Assembly: GCF_014236855.1 (NCBI RefSeq) | Contig: NZ_CP051261.1 | Coordinates: 806,001-870,000 of the forward strand | Source: Xanthomonas sp. SI | Lineage (GTDB): Bacteria > Pseudomonadota > Gammaproteobacteria > Xanthomonadales > Xanthomonadaceae | Reading direction: 5' to 3' | Length of the DNA: 64,000 nucleotides | Part shown: positions 35,153 to 43,149 of the stretch, one piece after another | Numbering within the stretch: the stretch's first letter is position 1 | How the letters are laid out: every line of letters starts with the position of its first letter | The notes under the pieces: model-generated | Seen by the model: the letters and a program-made list of their open reading frames with translations, nothing else | What the model was told of the DNA's origin: nothing | Database searches by the model: none | Position numbers and translations under genes: made by a program

Positions 35153-36376
35153 TTACGGCTCGGCGTGGCGATCCCAACGCGCAAGCCCGCGGGCGATGCG
35201 TGCCACCGCTTCCTGCAGTCGCGGCAGGCTCTGCGTGTAGGCGATGCGGACGTGCTGGCGCGCGCGGTGATGGCCGAAGTCCACGCCGGGGGTGAATGCC
35301 ACGTGCTCGGTCTCCAGGAAATGTGCGCAGAACGCCTGCGCGTCGTCGGTGAAGGCGCTGACGTCGGCGTAGAGGTAGAACGCGCCCTGCGGTTCCACTT
35401 CGATGCGGAAGCCTAGCGCGCGCAGCGCTGGCAGCAGGTAGTCGCGGCGCTGGCCGAATTCGGCGCGTCGCGCTTCCAGGATCTGCAGGGTTTCCGGCAG
35501 GAAACAGGCCAGCGCCGCATGCTGGGCGATGCTTGAGGCGCTGATGTACAGGTTCTGCGCCAGCTTCTCCAGCGACGGTACCGCCGCGCGCGGCGCCACC
35601 AGCCAGCCCAGGCGCCAGCCGGTCATGCCGAAGTACTTGGAGAAGCTGTTGAGCACATAGGCGCCGTCGTCGACCTCGAGCACGCTGGGCGCGTCGATGC
35701 CGTAGCTGAGGCCGTGGTAGATCTCGTCGACCACCAGGTGGCCGCCGCGCGTCTGCAGCGCCTGCGCCAGCGCCGCCAGTTCGGCGCGGTCCAGCAGGGT
35801 GCCGGTCGGGTTGGCCGGCGAGGCGACCAGTGCGCCGACGCTGTCGGCGTTCCAGTGCGCGTCCAGCAAGGCGGGGGTCAATTGGTAGCGGCTGTCCGGG
35901 CCGACCGGCACCAGTTGCGCCGCGCCTTCGACCAGGCGCAGGAAATGCCGGTTGCACGGATAGCCGGGGTCGGCCATCAGCCAGCGCTTGCCCGGGTCGA
36001 CCAGCAGCGCGCTGGCCAGCAGCAACGCGCCGGAACCGCCGGGGGTGATCATGATCCGCGCCGGGTCCAGGTCCACGTCGTGGCGTTGCCGGTAGAACCC
36101 GGCCAGCGCCTCGCGCAGCGCCGGCAGCCCGCGTGCGGCGGTGTAGCGGGTGTGGCCGGCCGCGAGCGCGGCCTGGCCGGCGGCGACGATCGGCGCGGCG
36201 GTGGTGAAATCCGGTTCGCCGATCTCCAGGTGGATCACGTCGTGGCCGGCGTGTTCCAGTTCGTTGGCGCGGGCCAGCAGCGCCATCACGTGGAACGGTT
36301 CGATGTCGCGGCTGCGCTGGCTGTAGGCGGGCAGCGCCTGCGGCGTGGGACGGGGGTCGGTCGGAAACGGGTTCAT
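35153..36376 (-). CDS. PLP-dependent class I/II aminotransferase
   Basis: 407 residues, fold type I. Motifs: LEIGEPDFTTAAPI, YTAARGLPALREALAGFY, GGSGALLLASALL, PANPTGTL, the Asp of VVDEIYHGL, the PLP-binding Lys in NSFSKYFGMTGWRLGW, and the final Arg of VRIAYTQS. It is closest in feel to the alanine/aspartate/kynurenine aminotransferase group; the substrate cannot be fixed. The ATG at 36376 gives MNPFPTDPRPTPQ; a longer frame upstream lacks family similarity. Confidence 0.93.
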   Translation of the reverse strand: MNPFPTDPRPTPQALPAYSQRSRDIEPFHVMALLARANELEHAGHDVIHLEIGEPDFTTAAPIVAAGQAALAAGHTRYTAARGLPALREALAGFYRQRHDVDLDPARIMITPGGSGALLLASALLVDPGKRWLMADPGYPCNRHFLRLVEGAAQLVPVGPDSRYQLTPALLDAHWNADSVGALVASPANPTGTLLDRAELAALAQALQTRGGHLVVDEIYHGLSYGIDAPSVLEVDDGAYVLNSFSKYFGMTGWRLGWLVAPRAAVPSLEKLAQNLYISASSIAQHAALACFLPETLQILEARRAEFGQRRDYLLPALRALGFRIEVEPQGAFYLYADVSAFTDDAQAFCAHFLETEHVAFTPGVDFGHHRARQHVRIAYTQSLPRLQEAVARIARGLARWDRHAEP

Positions 36377-36545
36377 GGCCCGATGATAGAGGAGCGCGGC
36401 GCACGAAATCGTTGTGCGCGCTTGCCAGGATGCGGCGTTGCGCGGAGACTCGGCCGGCATCGTGCGGGGCCATGCCGCATGCCTGCCGTCTCCCGGCCCG
36501 GGCGGCGCGTCCTCAGTTGCGTTACCGTCGCCGGAGCCCCATTAG

Positions 36546-38672
36546 ATGCATCACCGTTCCCTGCTAGCGAGCTTTCTGCTGCTCATGACCGCGCCCTTCG
36601 CTTCCGCCCTCGCCACCGACGCCACCCCGCCGCATCCGGCCAAGCAGCCGCACACGGTCAAAGCGCCGTTCGGCGCCACCCGCCAGGACGACTATTACTG
36701 GTTGCGCGACGACAAGCGCGAAAACCCGCAGATGCTGGCGTATCTCAACGCCGAGAACGCCTACGCCGACCAGGTGCTGAAGCCGCTCAAGCCGCTGGAA
36801 GACACGCTGTACAAGGAGATCGTCGGCCGCATCAAGCAGGACGACAGCAGCGTGCCGTACCGCGAGCGCGGCTACTGGTACTACACCCGCTTCGAGAGGG
36901 GCAAGGACTACCCGGTGCATGCGCGGCGCAAGGGCAGCATGCAGGCGGTGGAGGAAATTCTGCTCGACGTCAACGCGATGGCCGCCGACAAGGGCTATTT
37001 CAGCCTGGGCGATGCGGTGGTCAGCCAGGACAACCGCATCCTGGCCTGGACCGAGGATGACGTCGGCCGCCGCCAGTACGTGGTGCGCTTCAAGAACCTC
37101 GACACCGGCGAACTCTACGCCGACCGCGTGCCGGGCGTGTCGCCGGACGTGGTCTGGGCCGACGACAACAAGACCCTGTTCTACGTCGAGAACGACCCGG
37201 AAACCCTGCTCACCGTGCGCGTCAAGAAGCATGTGCTGGGCACGCCGGCGGCGCAGGACGCGCTGGTCTACGAGGAGAAGGACGACAGCTTCTACATGGG
37301 CCTGGGCCGCACCCGCGACGACAAGTACATCCTCATCGGCGTGGAGAGCACGGTGTCCTCCGAGCAGCGCTACGCGCCGGCCGCCGATCCGCAGCACTTC
37401 GCCGTGCTGGCGCCGCGCGAGCGCGACGTCGAGTACAGCGCCGACCATTTCGACGGGCGCTGGGTGATCCGCACCAACTGGAAGGCCAAGAACTACGCGC
37501 TGATGACCGCGCCCGACGGCGCCACCAAGCGTTCGCAGTGGCAGGCCTGGCTGCCGTACGACGAGAAGGTGTTCATCGACGGCTTCGAACTGTTCGACGG
37601 CTACACCGCCATCGCCGAGCGTTCCGATGGCCTGGAGCGGATCCGCCTGCACTTCGCCGACGGCAAGGAGGACTACGTCAAGGCCGACGAGCCGGCGTAT
37701 TCGATGGGCCTGTCGGTCAATCCCGAGCCGGACACGCCGTGGCTGCGCTACAGCTACACCTCGCTGACCACGCCGGCAACCACCTACGAACTCAACACCC
37801 GCACCGGCGAGCGCAAGCTGCTCAAGCAGCAGCCGGTGATCGGCTACGACGCGGACAAGTACCAGACCGAGCGCGTGTGGGTGACTGCGCGCGACGGGGT
37901 CAAGGTGCCGGTGTCGCTGGTGTACAAGAAGGGCTTCAAGAAGGACGGCACGGCCGCGCTGTACCAGTACGCCTACGGCAGCTACGGCATGTCCACCGAT
38001 CCCAACTTCAACCTGCCGGTTGTCAGCCTGCTCGACCGCGGCGTGGTCTACGCCATCGCGCATATCCGCGGCGGCCAGGAAATGGGCCGCGACTGGTACG
38101 ACCAGGGCAAGCTGCTCCACAAGAAGAACACCTTCACCGACTTCATCGACGTCACCCGCGGCCTGGTCAAGCTGGGCTATGCGGCGCCGGACCGGGTCGC
38201 TGCGGCCGGCGGCAGTGCCGGCGGCCTGCTGATGGGCGCGGTGGCGAACATGGCGCCGCAGGATTACCGGGTACTGGTGGCGCAGGTGCCGTTCGTCGAC
38301 GTGGTCACCACCATGCTCGACCCGAGCATTCCGCTGACCACCAACGAATACGACGAGTGGGGCAATCCGGAGCAGAAGCAGTACTACGACTACATGCTCG
38401 GCTATTCGCCGTACGACAACGTCACGCGCCAGGCGTATCCGGCGCTGTTCGTCGGCACCGGCCTGTGGGATTCGCAGGTGCAGTACTGGGAGCCGGCCAA
38501 GTGGGTGGCCAAGCTGCGCGAGGACAACACCGGCACCCGCCCGATCGTGTTCCGGGTCAACATGGAAGCCGGCCACGGCGGCAAGTCCGGGCGTTTTCGC
38601 CGCTACCGCGAGCAGGCCGAGTCGTACGCGTTCATGCTCGACCAACTGGGCGTGGAGCAGGCGGCGAAGTAA
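36546..38672 (+). CDS. ptrB: Secreted oligopeptidase B-like S9A peptidase
   Basis: 708 residues with a signal peptide (MHHRSLLASFLLLMTAPFASALA). It begins with the oligopeptidase B pattern: KAPFGATRQDDYYWLRDDKRENPQMLAYLNAENAY (in parts). The C-terminal hydrolase domain has S557 (GGSAGGLLMG), D642 (GLWDSQVQYWEP) and H677 (EAGHGGKSGR). Oligopeptidase B cuts small peptides after Arg/Lys; E. coli PtrB is cytoplasmic, so export here is a notable difference shared by xanthomonad homologues. A REP pair lies 20 bp after the stop. Confidence 0.92.
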   Translation: MHHRSLLASFLLLMTAPFASALATDATPPHPAKQPHTVKAPFGATRQDDYYWLRDDKRENPQMLAYLNAENAYADQVLKPLKPLEDTLYKEIVGRIKQDDSSVPYRERGYWYYTRFERGKDYPVHARRKGSMQAVEEILLDVNAMAADKGYFSLGDAVVSQDNRILAWTEDDVGRRQYVVRFKNLDTGELYADRVPGVSPDVVWADDNKTLFYVENDPETLLTVRVKKHVLGTPAAQDALVYEEKDDSFYMGLGRTRDDKYILIGVESTVSSEQRYAPAADPQHFAVLAPRERDVEYSADHFDGRWVIRTNWKAKNYALMTAPDGATKRSQWQAWLPYDEKVFIDGFELFDGYTAIAERSDGLERIRLHFADGKEDYVKADEPAYSMGLSVNPEPDTPWLRYSYTSLTTPATTYELNTRTGERKLLKQQPVIGYDADKYQTERVWVTARDGVKVPVSLVYKKGFKKDGTAALYQYAYGSYGMSTDPNFNLPVVSLLDRGVVYAIAHIRGGQEMGRDWYDQGKLLHKKNTFTDFIDVTRGLVKLGYAAPDRVAAAGGSAGGLLMGAVANMAPQDYRVLVAQVPFVDVVTTMLDPSIPLTTNEYDEWGNPEQKQYYDYMLGYSPYDNVTRQAYPALFVGTGLWDSQVQYWEPAKWVAKLREDNTGTRPIVFRVNMEAGHGGKSGRFRRYREQAESYAFMLDQLGVEQAAK

Positions 38673-38691
38673 GCGGATTGGCGTGGTGTTC

Positions 38692-38759
38692 TGTCGCGGC
38701 TGAAGCCGCTCCTACAGGAAGCAGGCCGGGTGCACTGTAGGAGCGGCTTCAGTCCCGAC
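38692..38759. repeat. REP pair, outward orientation
   Basis: The reverse complement of the GTAG REP at 38693-38717 is followed, 17 bp on, by a forward copy at 38735-38759 ending CAGTCCCGAC. The order is opposite to that of the other pairs, so the heads point inward. Confidence 0.8.
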
Positions 38760-38879
38760 TGCATGAAGCCCGGCAAGCACGTCGCTCCGCTGCTCACGAA
38801 TGAACTCGCCCGCACAAGCGGCGGGCGCCGAGGATGCATATCCCGCGTCGCCGTCCGGTCGCGGCTTTATCATGCGCCG

Positions 38880-39263
38880 ATGGAACCCCCTTCCCGTTTC
38901 CGCTGGGCCTGGTGGCTGCTGGCCTATGTCAGCCTGGCCACGGGCATCGTCGGCATCTTCGTGCCGGGCTTGCCGACCACCGTGTTCGTGCTGATCTCGG
39001 CCTATGCCGCCTCGCGCGGCTCCGAGCGCCTGCGCCGGCGGTTGCTGGAGGATCCGCGCTTCGGCGCCAGCATCCGCGACTGGGAAGCGCACGGCGCGGT
39101 CAGCCGCCGCGGCAAGTGGATGGCCACGCTGACCATGGCGGTGTGCGCGCTGGTGCTGCTGTTGTTCGTGCACAAGCCGTGGGTGCAGGTGGTGGCGATC
39201 GGCTGCATGAGCTGCGTGGCGCTGTGGCTGTGGCTGCGCCCGGAGCCGCCGCCGCGCGAGTGA
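38880..39263 (+). CDS. DUF454 (YbaN-like) inner-membrane protein
   Basis: 127 residues with three or four membrane helices. The family signature is GIVGIFVPGLPTTVFVLISAYAASRGSERL near residues 20-50, then LLEDPRFGASIRDWEAHGAVSRRGK. Function unknown; E. coli YbaN belongs here. TTTATC lies 9 bp before the ATG, leaving little room for a leader. Confidence 0.88.
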   Translation: MEPPSRFRWAWWLLAYVSLATGIVGIFVPGLPTTVFVLISAYAASRGSERLRRRLLEDPRFGASIRDWEAHGAVSRRGKWMATLTMAVCALVLLLFVHKPWVQVVAIGCMSCVALWLWLRPEPPPRE

Positions 39264-39350
39264 AGCGGGATCGCGCGTCTGCATCGGCCCAGGCATCGCT
39301 GCGCTGGCCGCAGCGTGGCAGGCGGCACAGCCGGTTCATGCCCTTCTGGC

Positions 39351-39356
39351 TATACT
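39351..39356 (+). promoter_or_regulatory. -10-like box immediately upstream of lptM
   Basis: TATACT ends 6 bp before the ATG at 39363; no ribosome site is present between. Transcription would start at or next to the ATG. Confidence 0.4.
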
Positions 39357-39362
39357 CGGCGC

Positions 39363-39614
39363 ATGAGCACATCGTTCCGTCATCCGATCCGTATCGCCCT
39401 GTTCGGCGCCGCCCTGCTGGCGCTGTCCGGGTGCGGCAACAAGGGCCCGCTGGTGATGCCGCAGAAGCCGGTTCCGGTGGAAGCCGCACCGGCCGCCGCG
39501 CCCGACGCGACGCCGCCCGCGACCACCGATCCGGCCGGCCAGGCGCAGCCGGTCGATGGCCAGCAGAAGCCGATCGACGCCACCAGCACCACGCCCACCG
39601 ATGGGAATGAGTGA
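39363..39614 (+). CDS. lptM: LPS-assembly-associated lipoprotein LptM (YifL)
   Basis: 83 residues. A type II signal peptide with lipobox LALSGC is followed directly by [11 protein letters not shown], the (L/N)KGPL motif of LptM, then a Pro/Ala/Thr-rich tail. LptM is an outer membrane lipoprotein that helps LptD reach its native disulfide form. It lies directly before dapF, as in E. coli (yifL-dapF), and overlaps it by 8 bp. Confidence 0.88.
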   Translation: MSTSFRHPIRIALFGAALLALSGCGNKGPLVMPQKPVPVEAAPAAAPDATPPATTDPAGQAQPVDGQQKPIDATSTTPTDGNE

Positions 39615-40461
39615 GGCCAGCGTCGCGGCGCGCCTGCGCTTTTCCAAGATGCAGGGCGCGGGCAACGATTTCGTGGTGCTCGACCTGCGCGACGGCACCC
39701 CGCCGCCGGACGCCGCGCTGGCGGTGCGCCTGGCCGACCGCCATTTCGGCGTCGGCTGCGACCAGCTGCTGACCATCGAGGCGCCGCGCAGCGCGGACGC
39801 GGTGGCCAGCTACCGCATCTGGAATACCGACGGCAGCCTGGCCGGACAGTGCGGCAACGGCGCGCGCTGCGTCGCCGCCTGGCTGGTGCGCGACGGCGCC
39901 GCCGGCAGCGATCCCTTCGTCATCGACAGTCCGTCCGCCTCGCATCGCATCGAACGCGGCGCCGACGGCCAATTCGCGGTGGCGATGGGCGTGCCGCGCT
40001 TCGCCCCGGAGGACGTGCCGCTGATCGGCTTCCCGCGCATGCGCGAGGAATATGTGCTGCCGCTGCAAGGCGGTAGCGTGCGCTTCGGCGCGGTGTCGAT
40101 GGGCAATCCGCATGCGGTGCTGGAAGTGGGCCTGGTCGATGCGGCGCCGCTTGAGCGGCTGGGGCCGTTGCTGCAGCAGCACGCGTCGTTTCCCGATTCG
40201 GTCAATGTCGGCTTCGCCCAGGTGATCGACCGCGGCCATGTGCGCCTGCGCGTGTACGAGCGCGGCGTCGGCGAGACCCTGGCCTGCGGCAGCGGCGCCT
40301 GCGCGGCCGCTGCGGTGCTGATCCAGCGCGGCCGCGTGGACCGCGACGTGCGCGTGGTGCTGCCCGGCGGCGAGCTGCGCATCCGCTGGCCGCACGACGA
40401 CGCGCCGGTGGTGATGTCCGGGCCGGCCGCATTCGTTTTCGATGGGGAGTGGATCCGATGA
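39607..40461 (+). CDS. dapF: Diaminopimelate epimerase
   Basis: 284 residues. It converts LL-DAP to meso-DAP for lysine and peptidoglycan. The two catalytic cysteines are in GQCGNGARC and [30 protein letters not shown] is the usual N-terminus. ATG codons at 39601 and 39607 are both in frame; 39607 ([17 protein letters not shown]) is chosen. The stop overlaps the next ATG (ATGA). The lptM-dapF-DUF484-xerC order matches that of enterobacteria. Confidence 0.96.
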   Translation: MSEASVAARLRFSKMQGAGNDFVVLDLRDGTPPPDAALAVRLADRHFGVGCDQLLTIEAPRSADAVASYRIWNTDGSLAGQCGNGARCVAAWLVRDGAAGSDPFVIDSPSASHRIERGADGQFAVAMGVPRFAPEDVPLIGFPRMREEYVLPLQGGSVRFGAVSMGNPHAVLEVGLVDAAPLERLGPLLQQHASFPDSVNVGFAQVIDRGHVRLRVYERGVGETLACGSGACAAAAVLIQRGRVDRDVRVVLPGGELRIRWPHDDAPVVMSGPAAFVFDGEWIR

Positions 40462-41129
40462 GCGAGACCCAGGACAAGATCGGCGCGCACGAAATCGCCG
40501 CATGGCTGCGCCGTCATCCGGCGTTCCTGAAACAGTTCCCCGACCTGGCGCTGACCCTGGTGGTGCCGCGCGACGACGGCCCGACCGCGTCGCTGGCGAG
40601 CTACCAGCTGGAAGTGCTGCGCGACAAGAACCGCGAGCTGTCGCGGCGCCTGTCCGAGCTGGCCGGCAATGCCCAGGTCAACGAGCGCCTGGCGGTGCGG
40701 ACCCACCAACTGACCCTGGCGCTGATGCGCCAGACCAGCGCTGCCGACAGCGTGCGCGCGATGGCCGCTTCGCTGCAGGAGGATTTCCAGGGCGACCTGG
40801 TCAGCATCGTGCTGCTGCGGCCGCTGCCCGGGCTGGAACAGGCGCCGTGGCTGCAGATCCTGGCGCAGGACGATCCGCGGCTGGCGCCGTTCCGCGACTG
40901 TCTGAAGGACGGCGAGCCGATCTGCGGCCGCCTGCAGCCGGAAAAGCAGGCGCTGCTGTACGCCGAGCGCATCGAGGAAGTGCAGTCCACCGCGCTGCTG
41001 CCGCTGCCGGGCGTGGGCCTGCTCGCGGTCGGCAGCCGCGATCCGAACCGCTTCTATCCCGGCATGGGCACCTTGTTCCTGCGCATGATGGGCGAGTCGC
41101 TGACGGTGGCGTTGCAGCGCTTCGCATGA
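40458..41129 (+). CDS. DUF484 family protein
   Basis: 223 residues. The typical start is [27 protein letters not shown]; a coiled stretch ([28 protein letters not shown], in parts) and a GAF-like C-terminal domain ending [17 protein letters not shown] follow. Always found between dapF and xerC in gamma-proteobacteria; its function is unknown. It starts by ATGA overlap with dapF and ends by ATGA overlap with xerC. Confidence 0.92.
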   Translation: MSETQDKIGAHEIAAWLRRHPAFLKQFPDLALTLVVPRDDGPTASLASYQLEVLRDKNRELSRRLSELAGNAQVNERLAVRTHQLTLALMRQTSAADSVRAMAASLQEDFQGDLVSIVLLRPLPGLEQAPWLQILAQDDPRLAPFRDCLKDGEPICGRLQPEKQALLYAERIEEVQSTALLPLPGVGLLAVGSRDPNRFYPGMGTLFLRMMGESLTVALQRFA

Positions 41130-42088
41130 GCGTCGGGACTCGGGACTCGGGACTCGGGACTCGGAAAAAGCGCGCCGAGGCGTCGGCGGTCGATGCCGAA
41201 TCCCCAATCCCGAATCCCCAATCCCGGTTCCTCGCCCACCTGCAAGTCGAACGGCGCATGTCCGCGCACACGCTGGACGCCTACCGCCGCGACCTCGCCG
41301 CGCTGGCGGCGTGGACGGCGGACAATGCCGGCGCCGACATCGCCGCGCTCGGCGCCGAGCAGCTGCGCCATTTCATCGCCGCCGAGCACCGCCGCGGGCT
41401 GTCGCCTAAGAGCCTGCAGCGGCGCCTGTCGGCGTGCCGCAGTTTCTATGCGTGGTTGCTCAAGCACGGCCAGATCGCCGCCAGCCCGGCGGCTGCGCTG
41501 CGTGCGCCGAAGGCGCCGCGCAAGCTGCCGCAGGTGCTGGACGCGGACGAGGCGGTGCGCCTGGTCGAAGTGCCGACCGACGTGCCGCTGGGCCTGCGCG
41601 ACCGCGCCCTGCTGGAACTGTTCTATTCCTCCGGGCTGCGCCTGAGCGAGCTGTGCGCGCTGCGCTGGCGCGATCTGGATTTCGCCAGCGGCCTGGTCCG
41701 CGTGCTCGGCAAGGGCAACAAGCAGCGGCTGGTGCCGGTCGGCTCGCATGCGCGCAAGGCGCTGCTGGAATGGCAGGCGGAGACCAAGGCGGCGGCCGAG
41801 GCGCCGGTGTTCCCGGGCCGCGGCGGCGCGCCGATCGGCGCGCGCGCGGTGCAGATCCGGATCAAGCAGCTGGCCGGGCGCCAGGGCCTGTTCAAACACG
41901 TGCACCCGCACATGCTGCGGCACAGCTTCGCCAGCCACATCCTCGAATCCTCCGGCGATCTGCGCGGTGTGCAGGAGTTGCTCGGCCACGCCGACATCGC
42001 CACCACGCAGATCTACACCCACCTGGATTTCCAGCATCTGGCCAAGGTCTACGACGCCGCGCATCCGCGCGCCAAGCGCAAGTCCTGA
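41126..42088 (+). CDS. xerC: Tyrosine recombinase XerC with repeat-derived N-terminal extension
   Basis: 320 residues. It is a site-specific recombinase resolving chromosome dimers at dif with XerD. An N-terminal SAM-like core-binding domain ([26 protein letters not shown]) precedes the catalytic domain: Arg in [13 protein letters not shown], Lys in [12 protein letters not shown], HxxR in [12 protein letters not shown], His in [11 protein letters not shown] and nucleophile Tyr in IYTHLDF near 297. The first 34 residues or so are encoded by two families of intergenic-type repeats (41132-41165 and 41199-41227) and read as [11 protein letters not shown]...[10 protein letters not shown]. The ATG is coupled to DUF484, and no other start exists before the conserved domain. 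Confidence 0.95.
   Translation: MSVGTRDSGLGTRKKRAEASAVDAESPIPNPQSRFLAHLQVERRMSAHTLDAYRRDLAALAAWTADNAGADIAALGAEQLRHFIAAEHRRGLSPKSLQRRLSACRSFYAWLLKHGQIAASPAAALRAPKAPRKLPQVLDADEAVRLVEVPTDVPLGLRDRALLELFYSSGLRLSELCALRWRDLDFASGLVRVLGKGNKQRLVPVGSHARKALLEWQAETKAAAEAPVFPGRGGAPIGARAVQIRIKQLAGRQGLFKHVHPHMLRHSFASHILESSGDLRGVQELLGHADIATTQIYTHLDFQHLAKVYDAAHPRAKRKS
41132..41165. repeat. CGGGACT tandem repeat inside the xerC 5' end
   Basis: Four to five copies of a 7-bp unit (GGGACTC) in direct repeat, read in frame as part of XerC ([10 protein letters not shown]). Confidence 0.8.
41199..41227. repeat. CCCAATCCCGAATCCC repeat inside the xerC 5' end
   Basis: A copy of the intergenic repeat seen also near algR, hemC and hslVU, here translated as [10 protein letters not shown] directly before the core-binding domain. 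Confidence 0.8.
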
Positions 42089-42129
42089 CCGGCCGAACGC
42101 AGACGGTGCGGCGGTAGGTTCGCGCGCGC

Positions 42130-42143
42130 TTGTTCTGGATCAA
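42130..42143. promoter_or_regulatory. FNR/Anr-like box upstream of the DUF3079 gene
   Basis: TTGTTCTGGATCAA differs from the FNR consensus TTGAT-N4-ATCAA at one position. Its centre is about 64 bp before the ATG at 42201, a typical activator position if transcription starts about 22 bp upstream of the gene. Confidence 0.4.
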
Positions 42144-42200
42144 GGCGCGCGTCGCTGCGGGCGCGGACACTGTCCGCCGAACGTGCAGCGAGGCAGGCCG

Positions 42201-42425
42201 ATGGCGAAACCCTTTCCGTTGAAACCCGCGCATCCCGAGCGGATCTGCTGGGGCTGCGACCGCTACTGCGCGGCGGACGATCTGGCCTGCGGCAACGGCT
42301 CGGGACGGGTCATGCATCCGATCGAGATGCAGGGCGAGGACTGGTCCCTGCTGTGGGGCATCGAACCGGAGCCGCAGCGCCCGAGCCACGCCAGAATGGA
42401 CAACGGCCGACCGGCCGACGCTTGA
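42201..42425 (+). CDS. DUF3079 small cysteine-containing protein
   Basis: 74 residues. It begins MAKPFPLKPAHPERICWGCDRYCAADDLACGNGS (in parts), the DUF3079 pattern with four conserved Cys (C-x2-C-x3-C-x6-C) that look like metal ligands. Function unknown. It lies between xerC and hslV in the same direction. An FNR-like box lies upstream, and a sigma-32-like promoter for hslV overlaps its stop codon. Confidence 0.85.
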   Translation: MAKPFPLKPAHPERICWGCDRYCAADDLACGNGSGRVMHPIEMQGEDWSLLWGIEPEPQRPSHARMDNGRPADA

Positions 42426-42447
42426 ACGGGCGGCGGCATGCCCCCAC
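42421..42447 (+). promoter_or_regulatory. Heat-shock (sigma-32) promoter of hslVU
   Basis: CTTGAA, 14 bp, CCCCCAC: a close match to the sigma-32 consensus CTTGAA-N13/14-CCCCATNT. It ends 26 bp before the hslV ATG and overlaps the DUF3079 stop. hslVU is a classic heat-shock operon. Confidence 0.65.
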
Positions 42448-42473
42448 ACCTGAAGAACCGCTCAGGAGGCCGC

Positions 42474-43025
42474 ATGGACCCCAGTCAGAATCCCAATGTT
42501 TTCCACGCCACCACGATCCTGTCGGTGCGCCGCAACGGCCATGTCGCCGTGGCCGGCGATGGTCAGGTGACGCTGGGCCATACCGTGATGAAGGGCAATG
42601 CGCGCAAGGTGCGCCGGCTCGGCCGCGACGGCCAGGTGCTGGCCGGTTTCGCCGGCGCCGCTGCCGATGCGTTCACCCTGTTCGAACTGTTCGAGGCCAA
42701 GCTCGAGAAGCACGGCCAGCTGACCCGCGCGGCGGTGGAACTGGCCAAGGACTGGCGCACCGAACGCCGCCTGGGCAAGCTCGAGGCATTGCTGGCGGTG
42801 GCCGACAAGGAAACCTCGCTGATCATCAGCGGCACCGGCGACGTGATCGAACCGGAGGACGGCATCATCGCCATCGGCTCCGGCGGTTCCTACGCGCTGT
42901 CGGCGGCGCGCGCGCTGCTCGGCCACACCGAACTGGACGCCAAGACCATCGCGGTCGAAGCGCTGCACATCGCCGGCGACATCTGCATCTATACCAATCG
43001 CAACGTGGTGGTCGAAGAGCTGTGA
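42474..43025 (+). CDS. hslV: ATP-dependent protease subunit HslV (ClpQ)
   Basis: 183 residues. It is the proteasome-like peptidase ring. The active Thr becomes N-terminal after processing, in [30 protein letters not shown] and [14 protein letters not shown] are conserved. Here a propeptide of about 12 residues ([12 protein letters not shown]) precedes the Thr, longer than the single Met in E. coli. The ribosome site AGGAGG (42464-42469) fixes the start. It pairs with HslU encoded next. Confidence 0.97.
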   Translation: MDPSQNPNVFHATTILSVRRNGHVAVAGDGQVTLGHTVMKGNARKVRRLGRDGQVLAGFAGAAADAFTLFELFEAKLEKHGQLTRAAVELAKDWRTERRLGKLEALLAVADKETSLIISGTGDVIEPEDGIIAIGSGGSYALSAARALLGHTELDAKTIAVEALHIAGDICIYTNRNVVVEEL

Positions 43026-43050
43026 TTCGGCATTCGGGATTGGGGATTCG
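43025..43050. repeat. GGGATTGGGGATTCG repeat in the hslV-hslU gap
   Basis: Begins at the hslV stop codon. Together with the reverse-oriented copy at 43111-43140 it makes a long inverted repeat that could fold between the two cistrons. Confidence 0.75.
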
Positions 43051-43110
43051 CAAAAGCGCTCCTTTCCCTGTGCCCGGACACGCATCGATCGTTCCCATTC
43101 CGCTTCTACC

Positions 43111-43140
43111 AATCCCGAATCCCCAATGCCCAATCCCGAC
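43111..43140. repeat. CCCAATCCCGAATCCC repeat before hslU
   Basis: Reverse-orientation copy, ending 9 bp before the hslU ATG. It contains an in-frame upstream ATG (43126) that would add eight repeat-encoded residues. Confidence 0.75.
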
Positions 43141-43149
43141 ACCTCAACC

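Noticed and set aside
32558..38672. Tandem duplication of S9 peptidase genes
   Set aside because: The two proteins belong to different S9A subgroups with little shared sequence outside the active-site motifs, and an aminotransferase gene on the other strand lies between them.
43126..43149. Alternative hslU start adding MPNPDTST
   Set aside because: The extra codons are the intergenic repeat itself, and the family N-terminus is [11 protein letters not shown].
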